Shown: positions 54,205-64,000, counted from the stretch's first letter. The stretch is DNA of 64,000 nucleotides from Diploptera punctata (GCA_030220185.1 JASPKZ010010239.1:2560001-2624000), one strand, 5' to 3'. Made by a program: numbers and translations. The notes: generated by a model not told the origin, from the sequence alone.

Positions 54205-54303
54205 TATAGATATGAAAAGAAAAATGAATGCTTGAGTCGGGATTTGAACTCGAGTCTCTAAAGTCTGTACCTTTAGCGCTCTAACCAACTGAGCTACCCA
54301 AGA
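54205..54303 (-). mobile_element. tRNA-like cassette 7 with a nearly intact cloverleaf
   Basis: Minus-strand tRNA-like unit 54303-54230: acceptor CTTGGGT/ACTCAAG pairs at all seven positions (one G-T), D-arm GCTCAGTTGGTTAGAGC, anticodon stem TAAAG/CTTTA around GTACAGA, T-arm with B-box-like AGTTCAAATCC and one mismatch. There is one base too many before the anticodon stem and no encoded CCA. The tail CATTCATTTTTCTTTTCATA matches the other cassettes and enters (TA)n. It could be a divergent tRNA gene, but the shared tail argues for a mobile cassette. Confidence 0.7.
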
Positions 54304-54459
54304 ATTCCAAGACAAACATACAATTTTCTTATACATGTAGTATTCTCAATTCACACAAGAGGTAGCGGAAAGATCTTCCGACTGCCATCTAGCGGCTAAC
54401 ATAACAGTTATATATATATGAATAAAGTCCTTATGTATGTATATATATGTATATATATA

Positions 54460-56963
54460 GGGGAGACAAGGGTAATTTGGCAATAATTTTCAACATTTTG
54501 TTGATTTTAGGTAACTTATTATTATCGAAATTCGGTCGCAATTACTGTAAAATATATGTCAGGATCTAATCAATAAAAATGTGCAAATTTGACCGCATCA
54601 TCTTTTTTAAAAACATTATAAAATGCATTTTATCCCATCACTGAATATAAGTATAATTTGGCAATAGTTAAGTATAATTTGGCAATACTATAAGTTTAAT
54701 TTGGCAATATTGTGTTAAAAGGTTTGTTTGTTGTAATTAATTTTGTAATTTACACTCATTGCACTTGAAATTTTTTCTGTACCGTCTCATGCCTTCGCAC
54801 TGTTCATGGTACCATTTCTGACAGTTTAGGCACTGAATCTAGGTTTTCCCGCTCTTTTTCATTTGAGAAAAAGCCGCCACATGTTCCGCAAGAGTCTGAG
54901 TTGCTGTTTTCGATCGACTTTTTCTCAGTGAAATGCAGTCGTCTTTTTCGCTTAGGATTAGACACTGTTTGCTCAGGTTCAGGTACCGGATCCCGAAGTA
55001 CGGGAATCGGACCTTGAGTTTAGGTACTGGATCTTGAGGTTCAGGTGATGGATCATGAGGTTCGGCCATCGCAATTTGTTCAGAATTACTGGTGGATGGC
55101 CCAGGTGTTGCAGAATCAAATACACGACAATTTTCTGCAGCTGACTGCCTCTGTCCAACACATTGAAAGGGTTGAGACATGGGGAAAACCTCATCTTGGA
55201 GATCCCTTGTATCATTGTGGAGCAACCCTGCTTCGTATGTTTGATCTGGCAAAGCATTTTTGTTGAATGGATAAATTCCTGTGGTACGAAACTCACTTTT
55301 GATGTTCTTTACTGAGATTGCATCATCAAACGCAGCTAGAAACAGTTCATAAAAATCATTTCTCTTGGGCTTTCATCCATGTTTCTTCATGAACACCTTC
55401 ACCTGCTTCCTCCATGCTGCTTTCATGGGCCGAATACACAGATGTTAAGAGGCTGCTGCAAGTGAGTCGTGTGCAGGATAAGTTACAAAAATCAAGCCAT
55501 TCTCCTCCCTGAATTTCCGGACTTCCATGGATACGTGGCTTGCATAGGAGTCCGTAATAAGGATTGCAGGTCTGGCAGCGGGAATAGATTCTACAAAATA
55601 TTTCAGGAACTGAAGGAAAAGTTCTGAATGAATCCAGTCATTTTTTGACACAGACCATTGAATTGGCTGGGGCATTGGCTTTCAATTCGTTGCTCAGTCT
55701 CTGGTCCTTCAAAATTCTCATGTAAGGCCCTGCTTGGCCACTAGCATTGGCAGTTAGCAGAAGCGTGGTAGTTTCATCTCGTTCTGCCGGAGCCTGCTGA
55801 TACACACGTTTCAGACCTTTCGGGCACACAATTTTTCCAGGCTTTGTCACATAAGAGAAGCCAGCTTCGTCCAGGTTCCAAATACGATTCGGCTTATCGA
55901 ACAGATTGTGTTTCCCCCATTGAGGAGTAGAGCTTGTCGTAAAACTCATCAATAAAGATTCTATTTGTTGCTGCAGTTCTGTTAACGGATAGATTTTCGG
56001 GAAACCTCATTGCAAATCCGTAACGATTACGAAATGAGTACCACCAGTCTATCCAGCTAAGCCTTACTCAAGGTTGAACAGATTATTTCGATCACTAGTG
56101 GTCACGATGTTGAAAGCTTGCTTTCGTACTTCAGTAGCCGTCAACCCAAATCCTAGTCCCTGCATTTTGCAAATATAACCCACTACATTCTGATCTTCGT
56201 CGACACTCAGATCAATAGGTCGTCCCATTTTCACATCCGGAATGTCATTGGGTCCTGACGAAGTACTAAAATATCTCTTCAGAGTACTGAAAGGGACATT
56301 AAACTCTTTGGAAGCTTTGTAAACGGGCCAGCCTTCCTTCAATACTTTTTCTACTGATTTTTTTAAATCATCCCTGGAGTACTTGGCATATTTACCCCTT
56401 TCCCTGGCATATCTGCAACATACCAAGTACAACAATTGAAAGTAAACTCTGTAGATTAATATCCGAGTGTAAAAATGTGGAGATAATGTCTGTTTTTAAC
56501 GTCAGGTGGCAGGAAGTGACGGTATTTGCTTTCCATTGGTTCCTCAAAGTACAATAATCAACCAAGAAATGCTAAGAAAACCACCTCAGAATCTAAGATT
56601 TTACTCTCCAACAATTGACAACAATGAAACTTGTTTTAACTTACCTGATTCAGTGGAGTTTCCTGTACAACTTGAAATATTGCACACTAAATAACACCTT
56701 CCAGTACAGCGAAAAAGAAAACTTTGCTACCAACGACAAACAGTCTTACTACAACTCTCTAGACACCTCAAATTGTAATGTAGATTGTCTCTATCCCGGT
56801 AGAGAGTTCTCAAATAGTTCCCAAAAAAATCACACAGATCCAAGCGTTCTTGACATCTAGTGGCAATCACTAAAACTACGTAAATAAGTTAAGATATGTT
56901 GGAAATAATTTCACAATAAATAGTGCCAAATTACCCATACTGCCAAATTACCCGTGTCTCCCC
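54460..56963 (-). mobile_element. pogo-like DNA transposon, full length
   Basis: Terminal inverted repeats GGGGAGACAAGGGTAATTTG at 54460 and its counterpart at 56941-56963 differ at about one position, with TA at both borders (54458-54459, 56964-56965). Subterminal TAATTTGGCAAT motifs occur at about 54655, 54673 and 54697, and as CCAAATTA at 56929 and 56943. These are candidate transposase binding sites. At 2504 bp it is of normal size for pogo/Tigger elements. Confidence 0.92.
54737..56435 (-). pseudogene. pogo-like transposase with PHD-like C-terminus, inactivated
   Basis: From 56435: a psq-type helix-turn-helix (YSRDDLKKSVEKVL, YKASKEFNVPFSTLKRY), a CENP-B-like segment (GFGLTATEVRKQAFN), a frameshifted WWYSFRNRYGF part, then IWNLDEAGFSYV (first Asp), AILITDSYASHVSMEVRKF (second Asp) and PLNICVFGPMKAAWRKQ, where the usual third Asp (QPLD) is Asn. 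FRTTGIYPFN marks the end of the catalytic domain. A TAG at 54839-54841 replaces the Trp before IQCLNCQKWYHEQC, after which the frame runs to TAA at 54737 with KCNECK: a C-x2-C, H-x2-C, C-x2-C pattern like a PHD finger. About five frameshifts. Confidence 0.85.

Positions 56964-56965
<2 letters not shown>

Positions 56966-57028
<63 letters not shown>
56966..57028. repeat. (AT)n-(GT)n microsatellite
   Basis: A short AT run then about 26 GT units between the pogo-like element and SINE-4. Confidence 0.95.
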
Positions 57029-57029
<1 letters not shown>

Positions 57030-57030
<1 letters not shown>

Positions 57031-57365
57031 TCGGCCGCGGTGTACTAGTGGTTATGCTCCTTGCCTCTGGTCCCGAGGGTCGCGGGTTCAAACCCGGCTC
57101 GGGTCGATGGATTTTTTAGGATGGAAAAATCCAAGTAACAAGTCCTTCGGGAGGGATTTTAAGCCGTGGGTCCCGAGTCTGAAGATTTTCAGGCTCGTGA
57201 AAAATCCTTAAGCCTGAATGGTTTCCTAGATGTCACTATGAGGCGGAACGCTGACCACGGACCACTCAAATTACATCTATACGAGAACAAGTGTAATTAA
57301 ATTAGTATGGTTAAAATTCGTCCCTGTAGGGGGAGAGCGCCTAAATCTATGTTAAGGGAAAACAT
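57030..57365 (+). mobile_element. SINE-4 copy, tRNA-headed
   Basis: GGTCGGCCGCGGTGTACTAG head with A-box-like TGTACTAGTGG and B-box GGGTTCAAACCC, then GGAAAAATCC, GGTTTCCTAGATGTCA and GTAGGGGGAGAGCGCCTAAA. It lacks part of the middle and the AATAC tail seen at 63239. Confidence 0.88.
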
Positions 57366-57369
57366 GGGC

Positions 57370-57845
57370 TCACAAGAAGGTTATATGTTGTGTTATAGTT
57401 ATTTAGAAGGCCTATAGGATTATTATAATAATTAATCTCAGAAAAAATATAAATTAAGAATAGCAATAATATTACATTATTGTAGCAATTCCATGAGAAA
57501 TGTGGTTTATTTACTTCTGCGCGTTTTTTCTTATTATAATAGCGCTCTAAATTTCTCTTAAAGCAGACAGAGTTGCTTTTACATTAGTAATGTGCCGTTA
57601 ACCAAAAAAGTTTAAGTACATATTCTCTAAAGTTCTATTAGTAGAGAAACAATAATTCAATCTAAAAATGCAGTAAATTTGCTTCATATGAGATAATAAC
57701 ATGAAATAATTTTGCCATATTTTTTAAAAATTAAATATTAAAATTCTTTATTTTTCACTTTATTTTTTAGCCGACAAAATGAGGTATGAACTCTTTTTAA
57801 CTCCTAGTTCATTATTATTCAATATGACAGATAATGAATTGTTCA
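57370..57845. other. No recognised feature
   Basis: AT-rich; nothing identified. Confidence 0.4.
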
Positions 57846-57847
57846 AT

Positions 57848-58080
57848 AACTATTATTGTAACTTTTTTTTGTATTCATATGTAACATGTTTGTCCTGTCT
57901 AATATGACTACTATTGTAATTTGTTTGTATTCATGTGTAACATATGTTTGTCCTGTTTATATGACTATTATTGTATTTTTTTTGTATTCATATGTAACAT
58001 ATGCTTGTTCTGGTGAGTGGAAGAGAAGGCCACATGGCCTTAACTCCACCAGGCTAAATAAATAAAAATAAAAAAAAATA
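57848..58080 (+). mobile_element. LINE-J-type 3' UTR and tail, copy 4, with tandem repeats
   Basis: Three imperfect units of about 57 bp (each with TTTGTATTCATATGTAACAT and TTGTCCTGT) lead into the hairpin at 58010-58052 (CTGGTG, AAGGCC, ACAT, GGCCTT, CACCAG) and GCTAAATAAATAAAAATAAA. The same UTR type as 39740-40014. Confidence 0.75.
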
Positions 58081-58084
58081 TATA

Positions 58085-58470
58085 GTGAAATAAAGGGTTA
58101 CTGGTTGTTAGAATCGTTAAAAATAAATCTGCATTTATATTTACCTTAAATTATGTTTAATTTGTTTTGACGCTCATGCCACTTAGAATGACGAGAGGCA
58201 TAGTATCCAACGAGCCAGACGTCCTATAATAGAAAAATATAGTTTGACGTATAGTAAGAGGTTAAAAATCTAAAATTGTACACAGCAGATAGTTCGTTAC
58301 CTGTGCTCGAGGTAAAGTCTCCAAGAGACCAAATACTGTAGTTAAAACTGGATTGCCTCTAGAAACTATAATGTGGCAACCCCACTACTACAGTAATGAA
58401 CATTGGGTAGTAACTTGTCTAAAGGACTGCATTACTTTCAAGACTCATATAAATAGCAGGATAGAAAATT
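58085..58470. other. No recognised feature
   Basis: Nothing identified. Confidence 0.4.
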
Positions 58471-58624
58471 ATTATACAGAGTGATTCTGCAAGAGCGTTC
58501 AAAGCTTAAACAAGATATAGGGGATGCTGTACTGAACAATTTGAGGTAGGGAACCTAGAGTCCGAGAAGCCATATTAAGGAGGATTGGAAATAAACTTGT
58601 CTATCATATTGTCTATCTACAATG

Positions 58625-58770
58625 GCGTAACATCCCAATGTTGGACCTTAGCTTCTTCTTTGTTAGGAGTTAATAGACAAGTTAATTTAGTTACACTTAA
58701 TTCCCAACTTATGTCATGAATGGCATGCTGTCAATGATACATCTATTAGGCAACTATGGTATTATTACTA
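58625..58770 (+). repeat. Dispersed repeat F, copy 2
   Basis: Matches 7380-7545 (ATGGCGTAACATCCCAATGT, then TAGGAGTTAATAGACAAGTT and GGCAACTATGGTATTATTA). Confidence 0.55.
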
Positions 58771-58779
58771 CTGTTTAAC

Positions 58780-59570
58780 TCATGCCCCAAATGGGAGTAA
58801 ATGAGCAATCACATTTCCATGAATTTTGATTTACATCCAATCACAGTCTTTTTCCACCTCGATTTTATCAATTTAATTTTGTCACTTTAAAATCAAGCTC
58901 CTCCTTTTTAACATTCTGAATAGGTCAGACCATTATTTTGCTGTGATTGGCTCTCTAAGAAATACGTTGAATATAACAATTTATATATTAAGATGTAAAA
59001 ATCCTAGAACACACGTGGCTACCAGATTGCATGTATAGTGCCCGAACTGTAGCAAGATAGTGCTTGCAGGATATAATATAAAAAATTGTAGCAATTAATT
59101 ATGCCACAAAAAAAACCACTGTTTGCACTTTCTTAAACCTATTATTTCCCAGGATTTCACGACCCATAAAAATATAATTAACATATTTACATCATAGGAC
59201 ATTAGAAATTAATCAATAACTTACAATGTTGGATCATTTCTTCTCCACTAGGGTGCATTCGTACAATATTGTGATCCTTTGGTAGTAAATAATATGATCT
59301 GGTAGCAGTGATGAAGAAGTGAAACATAACAAACGTTTGTTATTTGTTTACGAACATCGCCGTTTACATTAAATATGTAAATATTTTAAAATACCTATAT
59401 TTAAATAATGATTTGTGAGTAAACAGCTTAATTTTATTCGTTGAATAATCATAACAAATGCCACTCTTGATTTCCAAATCCTCTAAATAAATTCACTCCT
59501 CACTTCGTCAGTCGTGAATTTATCGATAATTTGGAAATCACTCGTGGCATTACTTATGATAATAAAGCTC
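58780..59570 (+). repeat. Dispersed repeat G, copy 1
   Basis: About 790 bp, from TTTAACTCATGCCCCAAATG to GGCATTACTTATGATAAT. Its 3' end forms a hairpin (GCCACTCTTGATTTCCAAAT pairs with ATTTGGAAATCACTCGTGGC). An inverted partner lies at 62340-63085 and a third copy at 28915. Non-coding. Confidence 0.8.
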
Positions 59571-59574
59571 GGTA

Positions 59575-59722
59575 AATATTTCTTAAATAAAGTCCCTCCC
59601 GTAGGACTTGCTACTTGGATTTTTCTATCCTAAAAATACATCGATCCCGGTGGCATTTGAACCCGCGACCCTCAGGAACAGATGCAAGGGATATAACCAC
59701 TAATCCACCTCGGTCGACCTAT
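59575..59722 (-). mobile_element. SINE-4 copy, truncated
   Basis: Minus strand GGTCGACCGAGGTGGATTAG head, B-box GGGTTCAAATGCC, then GATGTATTTTTAGGATAG and a break after GGAGGGACTTTA-like sequence. It abuts repeat G. Confidence 0.8.
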
Positions 59723-60031
59723 TAAATTGTCTAGCATTATTATTTTCCAGCTGTTTTAAAACTAACATGCGTATAAGTTTATATGTACTGTGCTATTTAA
59801 TTACACTTACTACATTTTTCACTTCCCACAAGGAAGAGACTGATGGCTAGGAAGTCGTGATAAACGTTTTTTTTTATTTACTGTACTTATCCATAAGTTG
59901 GCTCTGTCTTCGTATTTACTTATCCCATGACATAACTCGCTGAATCAACGACAAAACCATTTACTATTCACTGCTATTCAGATATGTATAGATAGAGTAC
60001 AATCGAGAAGCAGTATCGGTACAGTTTCGCA

Positions 60032-61212
60032 GTGCTGACTGAAATACACCTTGTGTATGGAAAAGTACTAAACAATGCTCTAGCTTCTGAAAGACTGTAC
60101 AGGAACAATTTCTTAACAGGCATCATCCTTCATGACGAGTGTTTATTTCTCTTCATCGACAAATGCGGGAGACTGGTTCATTGCAACGAAGAATCCACGG
60201 AACTGGCAACATGAAACGTATTCGCACACCCAAGTTACAAGAAGAGATTCTGGTATATGTTGCAGCGGATCCCACTACTTGTACTCGTCGCATTGCACGT
60301 GCAATGGACGCTGCACAGAGTAGCGTATGGCGAATACTCCAGGAACAAAATTTATACCCTTATCACACACGAATCTATGCATTACTTGTAACCGACTTTG
60401 CACCAAAGGTCGCTTTCTGTCAGTGGTTGCTCCAACAATGGAGTGATCGGCCAGATTACCTCCAATCCATGCAGTTTACTAACGAGGCTTCATTTACTTG
60501 TGATGGTATTTCGAACAGCAGGAATAGGCATGTGTGGGATGAGACAAACCCTCACGCTGTAATACAGGCACACCAGGGTAAAATAGTGTGTGCAGTTAGA
60601 TAATATATCTGTGTTGTTGTATTGTACCATCAGTAATGTTTTGATAAGAATACTTAGATAATATATCTGTGTTGTTGTATTGTACCATCAGTAATGTTTT
60701 GATAAGAATACCTGGACCAGCATTGTAGGTGGTAAACTCGTTATTCCACATATTCTACCTATCCGTCTGAATGGTCATTAATAGTTCAGGTTCTTGCAAA
60801 GAAGTCTATTTGTGTTATTGGAGAAGGTACCATTGGCTGTTTGTTAGAGGATGCGGGTATAACATGATGGTGCACAGTACCGCTTCAGTATGAATGTCTG
60901 CAGTAACTCAATGCTATATTAACTGGTAGCTGGTTTGAAACGGGAGGCTCTATTCCATGGCCTTCGAGGTCATCTGACCTGACTTGCCATGATTATTTTC
61001 TAAGGAATATATGAAGTTACGTGGAAACAGACATAGAATTAATTTCTTCATGTGATGTGATTCGAAACACTCCAGAGATATTTGTGAGTGTGAGGCAGAA
61101 TTTTTTACGCCGATGTCATGCTAGCCTTGAGATTGTTTGTCATCAGTTGGAACAACAGTTCAAATGGTACATTAATTGTGTCAATGATGATACTTGCAAC
61201 AATTTTAAATAA
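60032..61212 (+). pseudogene. Mariner-like transposase, heavily degraded
   Basis: Pieces in order: TEIHLVYGKVLNNALASERL (60038 onward), (frameshift) MRETGSLQRRIHGTGNMKRI, ADPTTCTRRIARAMDAAQSS and YPYHTRIYALL, QFTNEASFT (first Asp changed to Asn), RNRHVWDETNPHAVIQ. A 58-bp duplication follows, then a HDGAQYRF-like second Asp region (about 60870), and a SVRQNFLRRCHAS end. The third Asp region is out of frame. Related to the copies at 37467 and 40799 but a separate subfamily. Not functional. Confidence 0.85.
60596..60711 (+). repeat. Perfect 58-bp tandem duplication
   Basis: 60596-60653 and 60654-60711 are identical by eye (TTAGATAATATATCTGTGTT start). It lies inside the transposase remnant. 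Confidence 0.9.
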
Positions 61213-61504
61213 TGTAAATACAAAAGAGTAGAAGTAATGTTATAGACAATTTTATTCCTTTATCTCCATAAGTTGGTTTCTCGGACCCTTGGTTCCCTGC
61301 CTCAAATTGTTCAGTGGAGTATCCCCTATATTGTACTTAATTTTTGCTCGCTCTTAATGAATTACTCTATATATAAATTCTCCATGTGTTGAGAGGTGAA
61401 TTTGTTTCTTTATTATTCATTGTTAATTTAATGTCCTAAGTCATCCGGAACTTACCAGGGACTGGAGTTGTTGGGATAGTATTTTTCGATCGCATACTTA
61501 CTTT

Positions 61505-61580
61505 TTTAACCACACAAGAACATAGAAATGCTCTAGGAATGAGGGATAACTCAATGCGGGGCCGACTCCTAGACAGCACG
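61505..61580 (-). mobile_element. Alternative SINE-1 tail fragment
   Basis: Plus-strand AGAACATAGAAATGCTCTAG and GAATGAGGGATAACTCAATG match the tail at 38945-38990. No head. Confidence 0.5.
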
Positions 61581-61689
61581 AAAATATAACCTCGATAATT
61601 AAATAATAATAAACATTATTTTAATAATTATCATTATAATTACTATTACTACTATTAATTATATTTTGTTAGAAGAAACTCCAAGGAAG

Positions 61690-61800
61690 AAGTGGTAGGA
61701 CACTCTTCCTACATTTTTGGTCTCGAGTTCCCATCTCGGTAACTCCATGTAGAGATCGTGATGTACGAATCAAAACCGGGATTTTTTTTTAATTCCCTTT
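61690..61800 (+). mobile_element. Degenerate SINE-3 head
   Basis: GGTCTCGAGTTCCCATCTCG followed by GTAACTCCATGTAGAG resembles the B-box and following block of SINE-3. Confidence 0.45.
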
Positions 61801-61804
61801 GTTT

Positions 61805-62006
61805 TCTCCTGGAAATAATGTCATTGAATTACTTTTCTATAGGTATATTTATGTCCATTTTGTTACATTTACAATCTTCTCCTAAAACGTTGCCCACATA
61901 CCTGATCAACCGTATTCCTTTTATGCCATAGTTTTTCAATCATTAGGAATTCATTCATCTCATCCCTCGACCTGGCGTTACGCCGGACGCGAATATAGAG
62001 TTTATT

Positions 62007-62039
<33 letters not shown>

Positions 62040-62335
62040 TTCATAATAATAATAATTATTATTATTATTATCATCATTATCATTATTATTATTATTATCA
62101 TTAGTTAATAGCGAACTTCTGTTGTCATCGGAAGTCTTCTACATAACATGAAGAATTTCGGAGATTGAAGTTAGTCCCATTTCTTACCCATTAAAAATCC
62201 GTGGCAAGATAGATCCGTCTCAAGTGATGCTGTCACTAACTAACAGAATAGCCTACAATGTAAAAAATCAGATGGTTAGTGGTGACGCAGCCATTCAACT
62301 TTAGTTTCAATTTATGTGCTGGATTTGACTATTTA
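61805..62335. other. Unrecognised sequence with (ATT)n tracts
   Basis: ATT and AAT repeats at 61988-62104. No gene seen. Confidence 0.6.
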
Positions 62336-62339
62336 TCAT

Positions 62340-63085
62340 ATGTAATGCCACGAGTGATTTCCAAATTATCGATAAATTCATGATTCACAATGTGAGGAGT
62401 GAATTTATCTAGGGAGTTTGGAAATCAAGAGTGGCATTTGTTAGGACTATTTAACGAATAAAATTAAGCTGTTTACTCACAAATCATTATTTAAATATAG
62501 TTATTTTAAAATATTTATATATTTAATGTAAATAGTGATGTTTGAAAACAATGAGAAACGTTTGTTATGCTTCATTTGTTCATCACTGCAACCAGATCAT
62601 ATTATTTATTGCCAAATGATCGCAATATTGTAAGAATGCACCCTGGTGGAGAAATTTATGAACCAACATTATACTGTATATTAATTAATTTCTGATGTCC
62701 TATGATGTAAATATCTCAATTATATTTTTCTGCAATGTTATTTCCTGGGAAATAATTCATTTAAGAAAGTGCAAACAGTGGTTTCTTTTTTTTGAGGTAT
62801 AAATCAATTGCTACAAATGTTTTTATATTATATCTTGCAAGCACTGTGTGTTAACATTCGTGCACTATATATACAACCTGGTAGCCACATGTAGTTACTG
62901 CAAAATAATGCTATGACCTTTTCAGAATGTTAAAAAGGATGAGCTTGATTTTAAAATGATAAAATTAAACTGATAAAATTGAGGTGATAAAAAAACTACT
63001 GTGATTGGTTGTAAATAAAAAAATTGTTGAAATGTGATTGGTCATTGAATCCCATTTGGGTCATGAGTTAAATAGTCATGATTAC
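62340..63085 (-). repeat. Dispersed repeat G, copy 2, inverted
   Basis: Reverse complement of 58780-59570 over nearly its whole length, including the terminal hairpin (62347-62445). Together with copy 1 it could pair as a 0.75-kb stem across 2.8 kb. Confidence 0.85.
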
Positions 63086-63126
63086 ATACTGAGAAGCCTC
63101 AAGTGATTGACTGGACCGAGTTACAA

Positions 63127-63215
63127 GCACAGAAACAAAATGTACGATATAGCCGGGAATTGATCCCGGACCCCTGAAATTGAAGTCAAACATGCTAACC
63201 ATTATTCCATAGAGA
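63127..63215 (-). mobile_element. tRNA-like SINE head, degenerate
   Basis: Minus strand has A-box-like TGGAATAATGG and B-box-like GGGATCAATTCC at tRNA-like spacing with T-stem CCGGG/CCCGG. No known body follows. It may be a tRNA pseudogene. Confidence 0.5.
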
Positions 63216-63238
63216 GTGTCCCATTCTTATTAAACTAG

Positions 63239-63660
63239 GCCGTGGTGGACTAATGGTTATGCTCCTTGCCTCTGGTCCCAAGGATCGCGGGTTCAAACCC
63301 GGCCGGGGTCAATGGATTTTTAGGACGGAAAAATCCATGGAGCAAGTCCTCCGGGAGGGACCTTAAGACGTGGGTCCCGAGTCCGAAGATTTTCAGGCTC
63401 GTAAAAAATCCTTAAGCCTGAATGGAAAGGCCTCTAAGCAAAATTTACCGAATTTTCCCGTCCTAGTACTGTCTTGGTTTCCTAGATGTCAGTATGAGGC
63501 GGGACGCTGACCACCGACCACTCAAAGTGACATCTATACAAAAACGAATGTAACTAAATTAGTATGGTTCAAATTCTTCCCTGTAGGGGGAGAGCGCCTA
63601 AATCTCAGTAAAGGGAAACATGGGCTTACAATACAATACAATACAATACAATACAATACA
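63239..63660 (+). mobile_element. SINE-4, full length
   Basis: GCCGTGGTGGACTAATGG head (A-box TGGACTAATGG), B-box GGGTTCAAACCC, body as at 57030 with the full middle, and an (AATAC)n tail at 63628-63660. Perfect 10-bp duplications ATTAAACTAG at 63229-63238 and 63661-63670. Confidence 0.93.
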
Positions 63661-63837
63661 ATTAAACTAGATTAGTATTTTTATGTCTCTATACAACCGT
63701 ATAACCTTAAACGCGGCAAGGATGCATCCTTTAGGGAAATATTTAATAAAATTGATTTAGGTATAGTCAGAAAGTGACAAGTGGTTATATCATCAACTCA
63801 AAGAGATACTATGCAAAAAAAAAAATACTCGAATCGG

Positions 63838-64000
63838 AAAGGCCGGTTAAATTTTACTCAGAGTCTCTAATTAACGCCTGAAGTTGTTTTACGAGCGCGA
63901 AAATCTTCACGCTCAGGTTCCATATTGATAAAGTCCCTCCCGGAGGACTCGTCTATTGGATTTTACCATCCTACAAATATCTACTTACCTCGGCCGGGTT
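63838..64000 (-). mobile_element. SINE-4 copy, cut by the window end
   Basis: Same antisense body as 43858-44060 (AAAGGCCGGTTAAATTTTAC, AAAATCTTCACGCTCAGG, AAGTCCCTCCCGGAGGACTC). The head lies beyond base 64000. Confidence 0.8.

Larger units (their letters stand above)
58478..61369 (+). mobile_element. Mariner-like transposon with long TIRs, enlarged by insertions
   Basis: TIRs of about 105 bp (58478-58585 and 61260-61369) share ATATAGGGGATRCT, CTGAACAATTTGAGG and AGGGAACC. TA borders at 58476-58477 and 61370-61371. Between the left TIR and the gene lie repeats F and G and an inverted SINE-4, which take it from about 1.5 kb to 2.9 kb. Confidence 0.85.

Overview
The window looks like intergenic or intronic DNA from a large, AT-rich insect genome. 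The non-LTR retrotransposon tails, the tRNA-headed SINEs and the many (ATT)n and (AT)n tracts fit a cockroach or related polyneopteran; that assignment is inference. I found no convincing host protein gene, rRNA gene or CRISPR array. Almost every coding-looking stretch belongs to a transposable element, and nearly all are broken by frameshifts or stops.

Layout. 0.9-5.7 kb: a pogo/Tigger remnant, then nested non-LTR retrotransposons (LINE-B inside LINE-A with a 14-bp target duplication; LINE-K and a SINE inside a second LINE-B). 5.7-6.6 kb: an inverted mariner-like foldback. 8-8.7 kb: a hAT-like MITE holding a large trinucleotide tract. 9.5-16.5 kb: SINEs and LINE-A copies, one split by a LINE-J. 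16.49-22.17 kb: a young LTR retrotransposon with near-identical LTRs, an AATT target duplication and one intact Gag-like ORF but no pol, inserted into an old LINE-A. 22.5-25.1 and 35.8-37.2 kb: tRNA-like cassettes with a shared T-rich tail, some folded into palindromes. 27-34.3 kb: broken mariner-like copies, a second RT fragment, a threefold tandem repeat beside a tRNA-Tyr-like pseudogene, and a 470-bp foldback. 37.5-42.1 kb: two mariner-like elements with both ends present. 43.8-53.3 kb: SINEs, LINE tails and a recent tandem duplication. 54.46-56.96 kb: a pogo-like element with clean ends and a PHD-like C-terminus. 57-64 kb: SINE-4 copies, a mariner-like element stuffed with insertions, and an inverted pair of about 0.75-kb repeats.

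The genes do not form a pathway. They are parasites that depend on one another: SINEs have Pol III heads and presumably borrow LINE enzymes, LINE-J copies share a 3' hairpin, and MITEs and foldbacks presumably borrow transposases. The nesting gives a relative insertion order. The most unusual signal is the set of tRNA-like cassettes with different tRNA bodies but the same short tail, several converted to inverted repeats inside (TA)n tracts. Family names LINE-A/B/J/K, SINE-1 to SINE-4, F and G are local labels made for this window.
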